Positions 5,742-13,100 are shown, counted from the stretch's first letter. The stretch is 14,818 nucleotides of DNA from Kiloniellales bacterium (GCA_022360075.1 JAKSDN010001097.1:1-14818); one strand, 5' to 3'. Numbers and translations are program-made. Notes: generated from the letters alone by a model not told the origin.

Positions 5742-7913
5742 TCAGCCGGCGATGCTGGCGGCCTGGTCCCGGACCACGCGCTCGGGCGGAAAGCGCAGCG
5801 TGGCCGTAGTCCCTTCGCCGAGATCGCTGTGCAGCTCCAGCGTGGCGCCATGCAGCTCCGCGAGCGCCTTGGTCAAGGGGAGCCCCAGACCCGTGCCCTC
5901 GTAGTTGCGCGCGTGGGTGCCGTCGATCTGGCGAAAGGGCTCGAAGGCGATCTTGATATCCTTTACCGACATGCCGATGCCTTCGTCGCGGACCTGAAGC
6001 AGCAACGCGCCGTCCGAGCCGAGCTTCACGCTCACCCCGACCTTGCGCTCCGGCTCGGTGAACTTGATCGAGTTGGTCAGGAGGTTGAGGAGGATCTGCT
6101 TGACCTTGCGCTCGTCACCCCGCAGCCAAGGCAGACCCTCGGGCAGCTCGTGGTCCTCAACCAGACCGCCGTTCCTGATCTTCTGAGCGACCAGGGCGAG
6201 ACAAGCCCGGACCACAGCGACGAGGTCGAAGACCTCTTCCGACAGCTCGAGCTTGCCGGCCTCGATCTTCGATAGATCGAGGATGTCGTTGATCACCTCG
6301 AGCAGGTGAACGCCCGATTCGTTGATGTCGTTGGCGTAGTCGAGATAGCGGCTGTTCTCGATCGTGCCGAAGCACTGGTCGCGAATGATCTCGGAAAAGC
6401 CGATGATCGCATTGAGCGGCGTCCGCAGCTCGTGGCTCATGGTGGCGAGGAACTCGGACTTCAAGTGATTGGCATGCTCGGCCGCGTCGCGCGCCTCCCG
6501 CATCGCGTGCTCCAACTGCTTCTGGGCCGTCATCTCGACGGAGACGGTGAGCACACCGATGTCGGAGGAGTCCGCCGGCCGGAACGGCAGATTGGTCGTG
6601 TGGAAAACGCGAGAGCGGCCGGAGGCATCGACGATTATGTCTTCCTCGATCACCTTCGGCTGGCCACGCTCGATCACCTCGAGCAGGTCGCCTTGCAGCC
6701 CGCCGCCATGGGGGCTCTGCGTCCCTGAGCGGTCTGCCTGCCGCTCGTCCGAGGGCCTGCCGAAGGCTTCGGCCGACGCGCGATTGGCGAGAATGACCTT
6801 ACCCCTGCGGTCGCGCGCGAAGATACGCTGCGGTACGAGGTCGATGATCTGGCGCAACTGCCGTTCGCTGTCCTGAAGCTGAACATGAGCCCGACGCCGG
6901 TGAATTACGGCGATGGCAACCGAGACGCCACTGACGACTACGAAACCGAAAAGCAGGGCCAAGAGCCACCAACGCACGACCTCGAACCCGGGCTGGGTCG
7001 CGATACGCAGAAGGTAGGGCGCGTCCTGGATCCAGATCCGCTCCTCGTACACCAGCCTGGGAAAGAGGCGACTGCCCGCCGGCGGCGCGATCCGGGCGGG
7101 GCGGGTATAGAAGGCGATCGGCGCCGGCTGTCCGGCGCCGTCCAGGTGACGGATCTCGATATCGAGATGGTTGTAGCGAACACCGATGTCCCCCAGAAAT
7201 CGTTCGGCATCCAGGTGCAACGCGATCAATCCACTCCACTGCCTGCGTCTTTCCTCGCTGCTGCGCGGCGTCTGCTGGCCCTGATAGATCGGCTTGAGGA
7301 TGAAGAGCCCTTGCCGGCCCTCGAACAGCGCAAGCGGCAAAGACGCCGCCGGCTTGCCGCTGTCGACCGCGCGCTCGATCGCATCGACCAGGGCAGGAAT
7401 GGAGCGAGCGTCAAAACCGAGCAGACGCGCCGACTCGGGCTCCATCGGAACCAGCAGGTGAAAGGGCAGGTAATAGGGACGGCTCTCCGATCGCACTGGT
7501 GCCCTTTCGTTGGAGAAGTCCCTGATCTCGAACTGAGGAAAGCCGTCTTCGCGCACCTCCGCGACGAAGGCCTCGCGTTCTGCGGCGCTCACCTTCGCGA
7601 GCTGTGTGACGAGCTGAATGTGCGGATAGGTCGACAAGAGCTCCTGCGAGAAGGCCGTGAACTCGTAAGGCCGAAGGTCGTCGCTCGCGTGGTGGATGCC
7701 CACCAGCGCGGTCAGGACGGCATCCGTGCTCGAAGCGCGCCGCAGGAACTGGTCTCGTACGAGATCGGACTCTTCCCTGAGGGAAAGCTCTGCGTTGTTC
7801 AGGTCGATCCCGAGCAGCAGCCAGACGAGGCCGGCGCTCACGATGACCAGGGCAATCCCGAACCCTATGATTCCGGAGGCACCAACGGGACCGCCTCTAG
7901 GACTTGGTCTCAA
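5742..7913 (-). CDS. CHASE-PAS membrane sensor histidine kinase
   Basis: A 723-residue membrane histidine kinase. A transmembrane helix at about 13-36 is followed by a periplasmic CHASE-type sensor (about 70-300; landmarks YPHIQLV at 96-102, RPYYLPFHLLVP at 145-156, LGFDARSIPALVDAI at 165-179, LFILKPIYQG at 203-212) and a second helix at about 314-337. Then come a PAS domain (345-465), HisKA with the phospho-accepting His494 in FLATMSHELRTPLNAIIGF, and HATPase_c with N-box Asn614, G1 DEGIGM (643-648), F-box FEPF (657-660) and G2 GTGLGL (673-678). There is no receiver domain. The TTG start at 7913 has AGAAGG nine bases upstream and overlaps the binding-protein gene by 17 bases, which points to a coupled sensory pair. 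No response regulator is encoded nearby, so its partner lies elsewhere. Confidence 0.95.
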   Translation of the reverse strand: MRPSPRGGPVGASGIIGFGIALVIVSAGLVWLLLGIDLNNAELSLREESDLVRDQFLRRASSTDAVLTALVGIHHASDDLRPYEFTAFSQELLSTYPHIQLVTQLAKVSAAEREAFVAEVREDGFPQFEIRDFSNERAPVRSESRPYYLPFHLLVPMEPESARLLGFDARSIPALVDAIERAVDSGKPAASLPLALFEGRQGLFILKPIYQGQQTPRSSEERRRQWSGLIALHLDAERFLGDIGVRYNHLDIEIRHLDGAGQPAPIAFYTRPARIAPPAGSRLFPRLVYEERIWIQDAPYLLRIATQPGFEVVRWWLLALLFGFVVVSGVSVAIAVIHRRRAHVQLQDSERQLRQIIDLVPQRIFARDRRGKVILANRASAEAFGRPSDERQADRSGTQSPHGGGLQGDLLEVIERGQPKVIEEDIIVDASGRSRVFHTTNLPFRPADSSDIGVLTVSVEMTAQKQLEHAMREARDAAEHANHLKSEFLATMSHELRTPLNAIIGFSEIIRDQCFGTIENSRYLDYANDINESGVHLLEVINDILDLSKIEAGKLELSEEVFDLVAVVRACLALVAQKIRNGGLVEDHELPEGLPWLRGDERKVKQILLNLLTNSIKFTEPERKVGVSVKLGSDGALLLQVRDEGIGMSVKDIKIAFEPFRQIDGTHARNYEGTGLGLPLTKALAELHGATLELHSDLGEGTTATLRFPPERVVRDQAASIAG

Positions 7914-8886
7914 GAGGAGCGACCTTCTTGGCTTTCCGGATCACTTGATTGGGAATCCGCACGCCCGACGACGCCAGGACCTGCTCGTTGATCCAAGTGT
8001 CGCGGCGCTGGTTGGCGACGATCGGGATCTCCCGTGGCGCCATACCCTCGAGCAGCCTCAAAGCCGTCTTGGCCGCCCACTCGCCGTGCTCTTCGGCCAC
8101 CATGGTCATGCCCAGCAAGGCGAAGGACATCATCCAGCGGTGGTTCGTAACGCTCAGACGTCGGCTGGATTGTATGACTTCCGCGAAAACGCGCTCGGGC
8201 GCCCAGTTCTCGATCCCCGCATAGCCGCCGAGGATCACGAAGTCATAGCTCTGCGCTTGACGATAAGCCTCGATCCAGCCTTCGGCGTTCGGCACCAGGG
8301 CGTGCTCGAGGGCGAGCCCGAGCCTTTCGGTCGCCGCCTGGAAGCGCTTGAGGTTCTTCTCTTCCGTCAGCGTATCGGCCCCTATGTAGAAGACACGCCT
8401 TGCGTTCGGCACGATCTCTTGCGCGCGCTCCAACAGGGGCTTGATCGGCGCGACTTCGATCATTCCCGTCACGTTGTCGTAGGGAAAGCCGTACTCCTCG
8501 ACAGTCCAATTGACGCCGCAGAAGACAAAGGGGATATCGTGGTCCTTGTAGTAGGGAACGATCAGGTACTTCGCCGCGTTGTCGTCGGCAGTGACCACCA
8601 CGTCCGGCTGCCAGCTCTCGATGATCTCCCGTGCCATCTCGCCGCGCCGCCGCTTCTCCTCTTCGGACTTGCGGCGTTTGGTGTCCATATCGAACTGGCG
8701 GATCTGGCAATGGCCGTCGAGAACCGCGCGTAGCCCGCGCTCGACGTTGTCCGACCAGGCATAGCCTTGGTGATAGGAAGAAACGAAGAGGCAGCGCGGC
8801 GTCTTTTCCGTATCCGCCTGGGCCGAGCCGGCAACAGCCGCGAAAAGCGCCACGGCGACGGCGGTTCGCACGGGGCCGAAATGCAT
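7897..8886 (-). CDS. Periplasmic ABC_sub_bind-type substrate-binding protein, probable sensory partner of the kinase
   Basis: A 329-residue exported protein. The signal peptide ends near residue 24 (SAQA/D). The ATG at 8886 is chosen because AGGAGA (8897-8892) precedes it by five bases; an ATG 10 codons upstream would bury the signal peptide. The mature part matches the ABC_sub_bind family (periplasmic-binding fold): VSSYHQGYAWSDNVERGL (35-52) at the first strand, then PDVVVTADDNAAKYLI, PFVFCGVNW, VFYIGADTLTEEKN and YDFVILGGYAG as the expected alternating strand and turn landmarks. No permease or ATPase is nearby. Instead the gene overlaps a CHASE histidine kinase, so I infer that it senses a ligand and presents it to the kinase rather than serving transport. 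The ligand is unknown. Confidence 0.92.
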   Translation of the reverse strand: MHFGPVRTAVAVALFAAVAGSAQADTEKTPRCLFVSSYHQGYAWSDNVERGLRAVLDGHCQIRQFDMDTKRRKSEEEKRRRGEMAREIIESWQPDVVVTADDNAAKYLIVPYYKDHDIPFVFCGVNWTVEEYGFPYDNVTGMIEVAPIKPLLERAQEIVPNARRVFYIGADTLTEEKNLKRFQAATERLGLALEHALVPNAEGWIEAYRQAQSYDFVILGGYAGIENWAPERVFAEVIQSSRRLSVTNHRWMMSFALLGMTMVAEEHGEWAAKTALRLLEGMAPREIPIVANQRRDTWINEQVLASSGVRIPNQVIRKAKKVAPLETKS

Positions 8887-9177
8887 GGGTCTCTCCTGAT
8901 CACCCGCGTCGATCATGGTTTGGCCTCAACCGGGCCGCGGTTTCCCGAAATAACTGCTGGGACACTTGAACTAGATCGATAAATGAAACGCGAGCCCGCC
9001 AAGGCCATCTGTACCGAGTTAGGGCTTCCGGCATAAAAAAGGGTTAATGGAACGTGGTGCGACGACCGCGGAAAACCGTTCGCGCAACAACAAACACGAG
9101 CGGAAAGTGGTCTCACCGGGTCTAAGCGGTTGGCCGGCATGCCCGGCCGATCAGAGAGATGGCTGGAACCAAGGCGA
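8887..9177. other. Divergent intergenic region between binding-protein/kinase operon and MFS gene
   Basis: These 291 bases hold no credible gene. They are locally AT-richer than the surroundings (8950-9060), as expected for a promoter region serving both directions. I could not pick out a convincing -35/-10 pair on either strand. An A6 run at about 9034-9039 has no stem beside it. The only clear structure is the hairpin at 9130-9150 just before the MFS start. Confidence 0.6.
9130..9150 (+). promoter_or_regulatory. Hairpin in the leader of the MFS gene
   Basis: GGCCGG (9132-9137) and CCGGCC (9143-9148) form a 6-bp GC stem with loop CATGC, extendable by a T-G wobble and a T-A pair to eight pairs. 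It lies 27 bases before the chosen MFS start codon and has no T-run. It may shape translation initiation; it also makes the ATG inside its loop (9139) an unlikely start. Confidence 0.25.
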
Positions 9178-10341
9178 ATGACGCTGCGCGCCCGATCGAT
9201 CCCCTATGCGGCTTACTACGCAGCCGTATTCTTCGCGTTGGGGCTCTATCTGCCGTTCTGGCCCCTGTGGCTTGAGGAGCGCGGCCTCTCAGCGGCCGAG
9301 ATCGGTGTGGTTCTGGCCTTCGCCACCTGGACCAAGGTTCTGGCCGGGCCTTTGGCAGGCTTCGCCGCCGACCGAAGCGGCAACCGCCAACTCGTGCTCG
9401 CATCGCTGGCGGCGGCGAGCGTCGTCTGCTTCGCGGCCTTTGCGCTGGCGCACGGCTTCTGGACGATCCTCGCGGTTCAGGTCGCCTGGGCCCTGGCCTT
9501 CGCCGCGCTCGTCCCGCTCGGCGAGCGGGAGGCCATGGCGGCGGTGGCGCGGCGGACGATCGACTATGGGCGGGTTCGCCTCTGGGGCTCGATCACCTTC
9601 GTCCTGGCCGCCCTGATCGCCGGCGAACTGCTGACGGAACGCACGGCATCCCTGGTCTTCTGGCTTGTCCTCGCCGGCTTGGCCCTGACCTTCGCGGCAG
9701 CGGTGCGACTGCCAACAAGCCCGAGCGGCGAGCGCCAGCCGCAGAGCGCGCAACGCTTCCGGGCCCTCCTCGGACGGCGCGACTTCGCCATCTTCTTGCT
9801 CGCCGCAAGCCTGATCCAGGCGAGCCACGCCGTCTACTACGCCTTTTCGGCGCTACACTGGAGGGCCGCTGGACACAGCGAAAGGGTCATCGGATGGCTC
9901 TGGGCCGAAGGCGTCATCGCCGAGATCGTTCTTTTCGCGGTGAGCAGCCGCCTGCTGCGCGGGGTGAGCCCGGTCCAGCTTCTCGGGCTCGCAGGCCTGG
10001 CCGGCGTGCTGCGGTGGAGCGCGACCGCCTTGTCGGTCGATCTGCTCTCCTTGATCGCCCTTCAGGGACTGCATGGCCTGACCTTCGGGGCGGCCCATCT
10101 CGGCGCCATGCATTTCATCGCCGCGACCGCGCCCGAACGTCTCTCGGCCACGGCACAGACACTGTATTCCGCCGTGTCCGGTGGTGTCCTGATGGGATTG
10201 GCAACCTGGCTCGGCGGCGCGCTCTATCGCGACGCTGCGGGCGGCGCATTCCTGGCCATGGCCGTCATGAGCGCGGCCGGCTTCTTCCTCACGCTCGCTC
10301 TGGCGCGCACGATGCGGTCTGGCGCAAGTCGACCAGAATGA
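9178..10341 (+). CDS. MFS transporter of the HcaT-like (MFS_1_like) family
   Basis: A 387-residue twelve-helix major facilitator protein of the group that includes HcaT (3-phenylpropionate transporter). The N-terminus SIPYAAYYAAVFFALGLYLPFWPLWLEERGL is the typical first helix of this group, followed by the family's loop FAADRSGNRQ between helices 2 and 3 and RVRLWGSITF between helices 4 and 5. The centre and C-terminal half continue the regular pattern (QASHAVYYAFSALHWRAAG, GLHGLTFGAAHLGAMHF). The ATG at 9178 is preferred because it places the first helix where relatives have it; in-frame starts upstream (9139 ATG, 9130 TTG) would add a charged tail and lie in a hairpin. An AAGG sits rather close to the start. 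The substrate cannot be told. The stop is six bases from the convergent Sel1 gene. Confidence 0.93.
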   Translation: MTLRARSIPYAAYYAAVFFALGLYLPFWPLWLEERGLSAAEIGVVLAFATWTKVLAGPLAGFAADRSGNRQLVLASLAAASVVCFAAFALAHGFWTILAVQVAWALAFAALVPLGEREAMAAVARRTIDYGRVRLWGSITFVLAALIAGELLTERTASLVFWLVLAGLALTFAAAVRLPTSPSGERQPQSAQRFRALLGRRDFAIFLLAASLIQASHAVYYAFSALHWRAAGHSERVIGWLWAEGVIAEIVLFAVSSRLLRGVSPVQLLGLAGLAGVLRWSATALSVDLLSLIALQGLHGLTFGAAHLGAMHFIAATAPERLSATAQTLYSAVSGGVLMGLATWLGGALYRDAAGGAFLAMAVMSAAGFFLTLALARTMRSGASRPE

Positions 10342-10347
10342 AGCGGG

Positions 10348-10830
10348 TTACCGAGCGGCCTCCCAGGTCGCGAGCAAACGCTCGGCCTCGGCCCGTTCCG
10401 CCTTGGTCATGAAGCGCTCGACCTGCTCGCGCCGGGTCAACGGCCAGGACCGGCCTTGGCGAGCCGAAAGCGTCAGCCAGAAATAGGCTTGGGCGAGGTC
10501 ACGCTCGACGCCTTCCGCGCGGTAGTAAAGATCGCCGAGGTTGAGCTGAGCGACCGGGTCGCCTTGCTCGGCCGCCTTGCGGTACCAATGGGCCGCCCGG
10601 CTCGCGTCCGCGCCGACGCCGAGCCCCTCCCCGTAAAGCCCGGCGACGGCGAGTTGCGCCTCCACATCGCCGGCTTCTGCGAGCGGCAGCCAAGCCTCCA
10701 AGGCTGCCGCGTAGTCGCCGGCGTCGTAGGCTGCCAAGCCGTCGCTGAAGTCGGAAAAGGACGGCGCCGCCCCCAGCAGCAGCGAGACGAGAATGAACCA
10801 AGTTGCCGTTCGACGGACTTGCCGGTTCAC
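10348..10830 (-). CDS. Sel1-repeat (TPR-like) secreted protein
   Basis: A 160-residue protein with a signal peptide (residues 1 to about 26, hydrophobic core TWFILVSLLLGAAPSFS), starting with GTG at 10830 with GGAG six bases upstream. After a TPR-like first helix pair (FSDGLAAYDAGDYAAALEAW, about 28-47) come two Sel1 repeats: about 56-91 (AQLAVAGLYGEGLGVGADASRAAHWYRKAA) and about 92-127 (AQLNLGDLYYRAEGVERDLAQAYFWLTLSA). It ends in a charged helix. Sel1 proteins act as protein-protein adaptors, often in the envelope. It lies 65 bases downstream of the Cys-rich P460 gene on the same strand with no T-run terminator between, so the two may be co-transcribed; a role as a partner of that protein is speculative. 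Confidence 0.9.
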   Translation of the reverse strand: MNRQVRRTATWFILVSLLLGAAPSFSDFSDGLAAYDAGDYAAALEAWLPLAEAGDVEAQLAVAGLYGEGLGVGADASRAAHWYRKAAEQGDPVAQLNLGDLYYRAEGVERDLAQAYFWLTLSARQGRSWPLTRREQVERFMTKAERAEAERLLATWEAAR

Positions 10831-10895
10831 CCCAGACTCCCGCTTCTAGCGCCGGGGACGGCGCCGCGGTTGCAAGGCCCGAATGGGCGACGCGC

Positions 10896-12104
10896 CTAGT
10901 TGGCGCTGACGCGGTACTCCTCTGGCACGAAGAGCATCGAGTCGCGTTCGGCGCCGGCCTGGTGACAGCCGATGCAGAACTCCACCTTGTCAGCGCCGGC
11001 GCCCTTGGTGGTGCCGAAGACGCTACCGTTCGGCATCACCATCGTATAGCGCCAGTCATCGCTCGCCTTGTTGAAGCCCTTCTGCATCTTCTCCATCAGG
11101 AACAACGGCCCGACCGAGACGGCGCCGTTCGCCTTGACCGCGAAGCTGTCCTTGGCGAGCTGAGCGCCCACCGGCATGGCGCCGCCCCTCTCGTAAGTTC
11201 CGTACGAGCTGGAACGTTCGTCGGCGTAGTTCATGACGTAACGCCCGCCATGCGTGGCCGAAACGTAAGCGTTCGACGAGTAGCGCTTCCAACCGGCGTA
11301 AATGCTCGCCGTCGCCTTGTCCGACTTCGCGTAGGCCGCCTTCATCTCGCCGATGAGGCAGTCGTAGACCGCCTGCGCCTCCGCGTCGGTCAGCTCGACT
11401 TCACCTCCGGCCGCGCAGGGATTGCAGGGATTGCAGGGATTGGCCGCGGCGCAAGGATTGCAGGGGTTGCACGGATTACAAGGATTGCAGGGATTCGCCG
11501 CCGCACAGGGATTGCACGGGTTGCAGGCCTTGGCCACCGCACAAGGGTTGCAGGGATTGCAGGGGTTGGCCGCCGCGCAAGGATTGCAGGGATTGCAGGC
11601 CTTCGCCGCACAGGGGTTACAAGGGTTGCAGGCCTTGGCCGCGCAGGGGTTACACGGATTGCATGGGTTCGCCGCCGCACAAGGATTGCAGGGGTTGCAA
11701 GCCTTCGCCGCGCAGGGGTTGCAGGGATTGCAAGCCGCCGCCGCCTGCAGCCTCGGCACGGCACAGGCCAGGCTCGCCGAACCACCGCCGGCCGCGCAGG
11801 GATTGCAAGGATTGCACGGATTGCACGGATTGCAGGGGTTACAAGGACTGGCCGCCGCACAGGGATTGCAGGGGTTACAAGGATTGCAAGGGTTGCAGGG
11901 GTTTGCCGCCGCGCAAGGGTTGCAGGGATTGCACGGGTTGCAGGGATTCTTCTTGGCCGCGCAGGGATTGCACGGATTGCAGGCGGCATAGGCCGGACCC
12001 ACGGCCCACTGCCCCGTGATCGCCATGCCGCCCACCGCGACCCCGGCCACTACGGCCAAGGGAACGACGGTCGACGACAACAGCAAACGCTTCGTGGAAA
12101 TCAT
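10896..12104 (-). CDS. Cytochrome P460-family c-type haem protein with a Cys-Asn-Pro repeat array
   Basis: A 402-residue exported protein in three parts. Residues 1-40 are a signal peptide (cleavage near AYA/A). Residues 42-230 are a low-complexity array of Cys-Asn-Pro triplets in 13 blocks separated by short Ala/Lys linkers, with 48 cysteines. Residues about 238-402 are a cytochrome P460-type domain with conserved [20 protein letters not shown] and DWRYTMVMP segments and the haem c site CIGCH (377-381). P460 proteins bind an unusual haem and act on hydroxylamine or NO, or bind NO; which applies here is unknown, and whether the Lys-haem cross-link exists cannot be judged by eye. The ATG at 12104 is chosen for its GGGAGG ribosome-binding site (12116-12111) and because it begins the signal peptide. 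A paralogue without the array lies upstream. Confidence 0.92.
   Translation of the reverse strand: MISTKRLLLSSTVVPLAVVAGVAVGGMAITGQWAVGPAYAACNPCNPCAAKKNPCNPCNPCNPCAAANPCNPCNPCNPCNPCAAASPCNPCNPCNPCNPCNPCAAGGGSASLACAVPRLQAAAACNPCNPCAAKACNPCNPCAAANPCNPCNPCAAKACNPCNPCAAKACNPCNPCAAANPCNPCNPCAVAKACNPCNPCAAANPCNPCNPCNPCNPCAAANPCNPCNPCAAGGEVELTDAEAQAVYDCLIGEMKAAYAKSDKATASIYAGWKRYSSNAYVSATHGGRYVMNYADERSSSYGTYERGGAMPVGAQLAKDSFAVKANGAVSVGPLFLMEKMQKGFNKASDDWRYTMVMPNGSVFGTTKGAGADKVEFCIGCHQAGAERDSMLFVPEEYRVSAN
11415..11981 (-). repeat. In-frame tandem repeat array coding for Cys-Asn-Pro triplets
   Basis: A 567-base array of 9-base units within the P460 gene, coding for (Cys-Asn-Pro)n. Block sizes in order, counted as cysteines, are 3, 4, 5, 6, then after a non-repeat spacer with one cysteine (residues 104-124): 3, 3, 3, 3, 3, 3, 3, 5, 3. 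Linkers are AAKK, AAA, AAAS, AAKA, AVAKA and the like. Units differ at synonymous positions (TGC/TGT, AAT/AAC, CCC/CCG/CCT), so the array is old or selected at the protein level rather than a fresh expansion. Confidence 0.97.
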
Positions 12105-12121
12105 TCGATGCCTCCCGGTTG

Positions 12122-12140
12122 CCCTCGACCGAAGCGAGGG
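12122..12140 (-). promoter_or_regulatory. Leader hairpin just upstream of the P460-array ribosome-binding site
   Basis: On the minus strand CCCTCG and CGAGGG pair as a 6-bp stem around CTTCGGT, whose inner C-TTCG-G could add a UUCG-type tetraloop with one bulged U. It ends five bases before the GGGAGG ribosome-binding site. It may stabilise the mRNA 5' end or tune translation; there is no T-run, so it is not a terminator. Confidence 0.35.
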
Positions 12141-12288
12141 GATCTCTCCATTAGGGTCTTGCGAACAGTAGCCACAGCCTAGTGCTTTCCAAAGGCACGA
12201 GAGCACACTTTTGCGTGAGGAATTCAATCGTCTAGCGCTTCAGACAGCATGTGAAAGCGGCTCGTTCTTCTTGTCCTGCACGATCGGC

Positions 12289-12975
12289 CTACTGCGGCCG
12301 AACGCTCAGGATGCGCACTCGGTAGCGGGGCGGAACGTAGAAAAGGTGATCGTTCTCATCGCCGGCCGCCTCGTGGCAGGTGATGCAGAACTCGACCCGC
12401 GTCGAGCCCGGACCGTTGGTCATGCCGAACAGGCTGCCATCCGGCATGACCATGACGTATCGCCAATCGCGACTCGCCGGATTGAAGCCCTGCGCCATCT
12501 TCTCCATCACGAACAAGGGTCCGGTGAAGACGTCACCCCGGGTCGTGACCGCGAAGCTGTCCTTGGCCAGGATCGAGCCCTCCGGCAGCGTGTCCGCTTT
12601 CTCGAACAGGCCGTAGATCTCAGCCCGATTGTTGGCGTAGTTGTTGACGTAGCGCTCCCCGTGGGTGGCGGAGCGGTAAGGAGCCTTGTTGTAGCGCCGC
12701 CAGTGCCGGTACTGCTTGGCGACCGGATCGCCGGAAAGGCGGTAACCGGCGACCACCTCGTCGAGTATCTGCGAATAGATCGACAGAGCGTCGGCATCGC
12801 TCAGATCGGCCGGCCGATCGACCTTGAAGTGTCGCTTGGGCGCAACATCCGCCTGGGCCCAGGCCTGAGGCAGCTTCATCGCGCCGACACCGACGCCCCC
12901 GCTTGCGACGCCGAGGACAAGCGCCACGTCCGCGATGCGGCGCAAGGCCCGGAGCAGCGTCCAGGCCCTACACAT
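12289..12975 (-). CDS. Cytochrome P460-family c-type haem protein without the Cys array
   Basis: A 228-residue exported haem protein, paralogous to the array-bearing gene downstream. A signal sequence (RALRRIADVALVLGVASGG..., cleavage near AQA/D at 42-43) precedes the P460-type domain. The domain shares [50 protein letters not shown] and the haem site CITCH (197-201) with its neighbour. The start is uncertain: the frame stays open 97 codons upstream to 13266, but the ATG at 12975 is the one that directly begins a signal peptide, although its ribosome-binding site is poor. An ATG at 13053 is the main alternative. The gap to the array gene is 184 bases, so separate or joint transcription are both possible. 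The likely role is periplasmic electron transfer or NO/hydroxylamine chemistry. Confidence 0.88.
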   Translation of the reverse strand: MCRAWTLLRALRRIADVALVLGVASGGVGVGAMKLPQAWAQADVAPKRHFKVDRPADLSDADALSIYSQILDEVVAGYRLSGDPVAKQYRHWRRYNKAPYRSATHGERYVNNYANNRAEIYGLFEKADTLPEGSILAKDSFAVTTRGDVFTGPLFVMEKMAQGFNPASRDWRYVMVMPDGSLFGMTNGPGSTRVEFCITCHEAAGDENDHLFYVPPRYRVRILSVRPQ

Positions 12976-13100
12976 GGCACGCGCGACCTGGAGTTGTTCC
13001 CCTAAGGTCAAGGCCTGGCAGTTCCGAAGGCTTGCTTCTATGGCCACGGGCATCGAGGCGAATCTGTACTCCCAGAAGCGCGGGTGCTGCGAGGGGCCCG

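Noticed and set aside
9026..9046. A6 run in the divergent intergenic region as an intrinsic terminator.
   Set aside because: No stem lies next to the run on either strand, and the genes on both sides are divergent, so no terminator is expected.
10849..10906. Two small GC hairpins (10849-10864 and 10892-10906) between the P460 and Sel1 genes as a terminator.
   Set aside because: Stems are five to six pairs and no T-run follows on the minus strand; such hairpins are common by chance in this GC-rich DNA.
11415..11981. Short regularly spaced repeats that could be taken for a CRISPR array.
   Set aside because: Units are nine bases long, contiguous, in frame and without unique spacers; they code for a protein repeat.
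11422..11991. A plus-strand open frame coding for Leu-Gln-Gly-Leu-His repeats opposite the Cys array.
   Set aside because: It is the mirror of the Cys-Asn-Pro array in another frame; it lacks a ribosome-binding site, and the minus strand has the signal peptide and haem domain in frame.
10803..12182. A 459-codon plus-strand open frame across the P460 gene.
   Set aside because: It is an antisense shadow in GC-rich DNA with a repetitive, non-protein-like translation (Arg/Ile/Ala/Gly); the recognisable protein is on the minus strand.
12105..12227. N-terminal extension of the Cys-array P460 gene to an earlier start at 12227.
   Set aside because: It would place 41 residues before the signal peptide; the ATG at 12104 has a strong ribosome-binding site.
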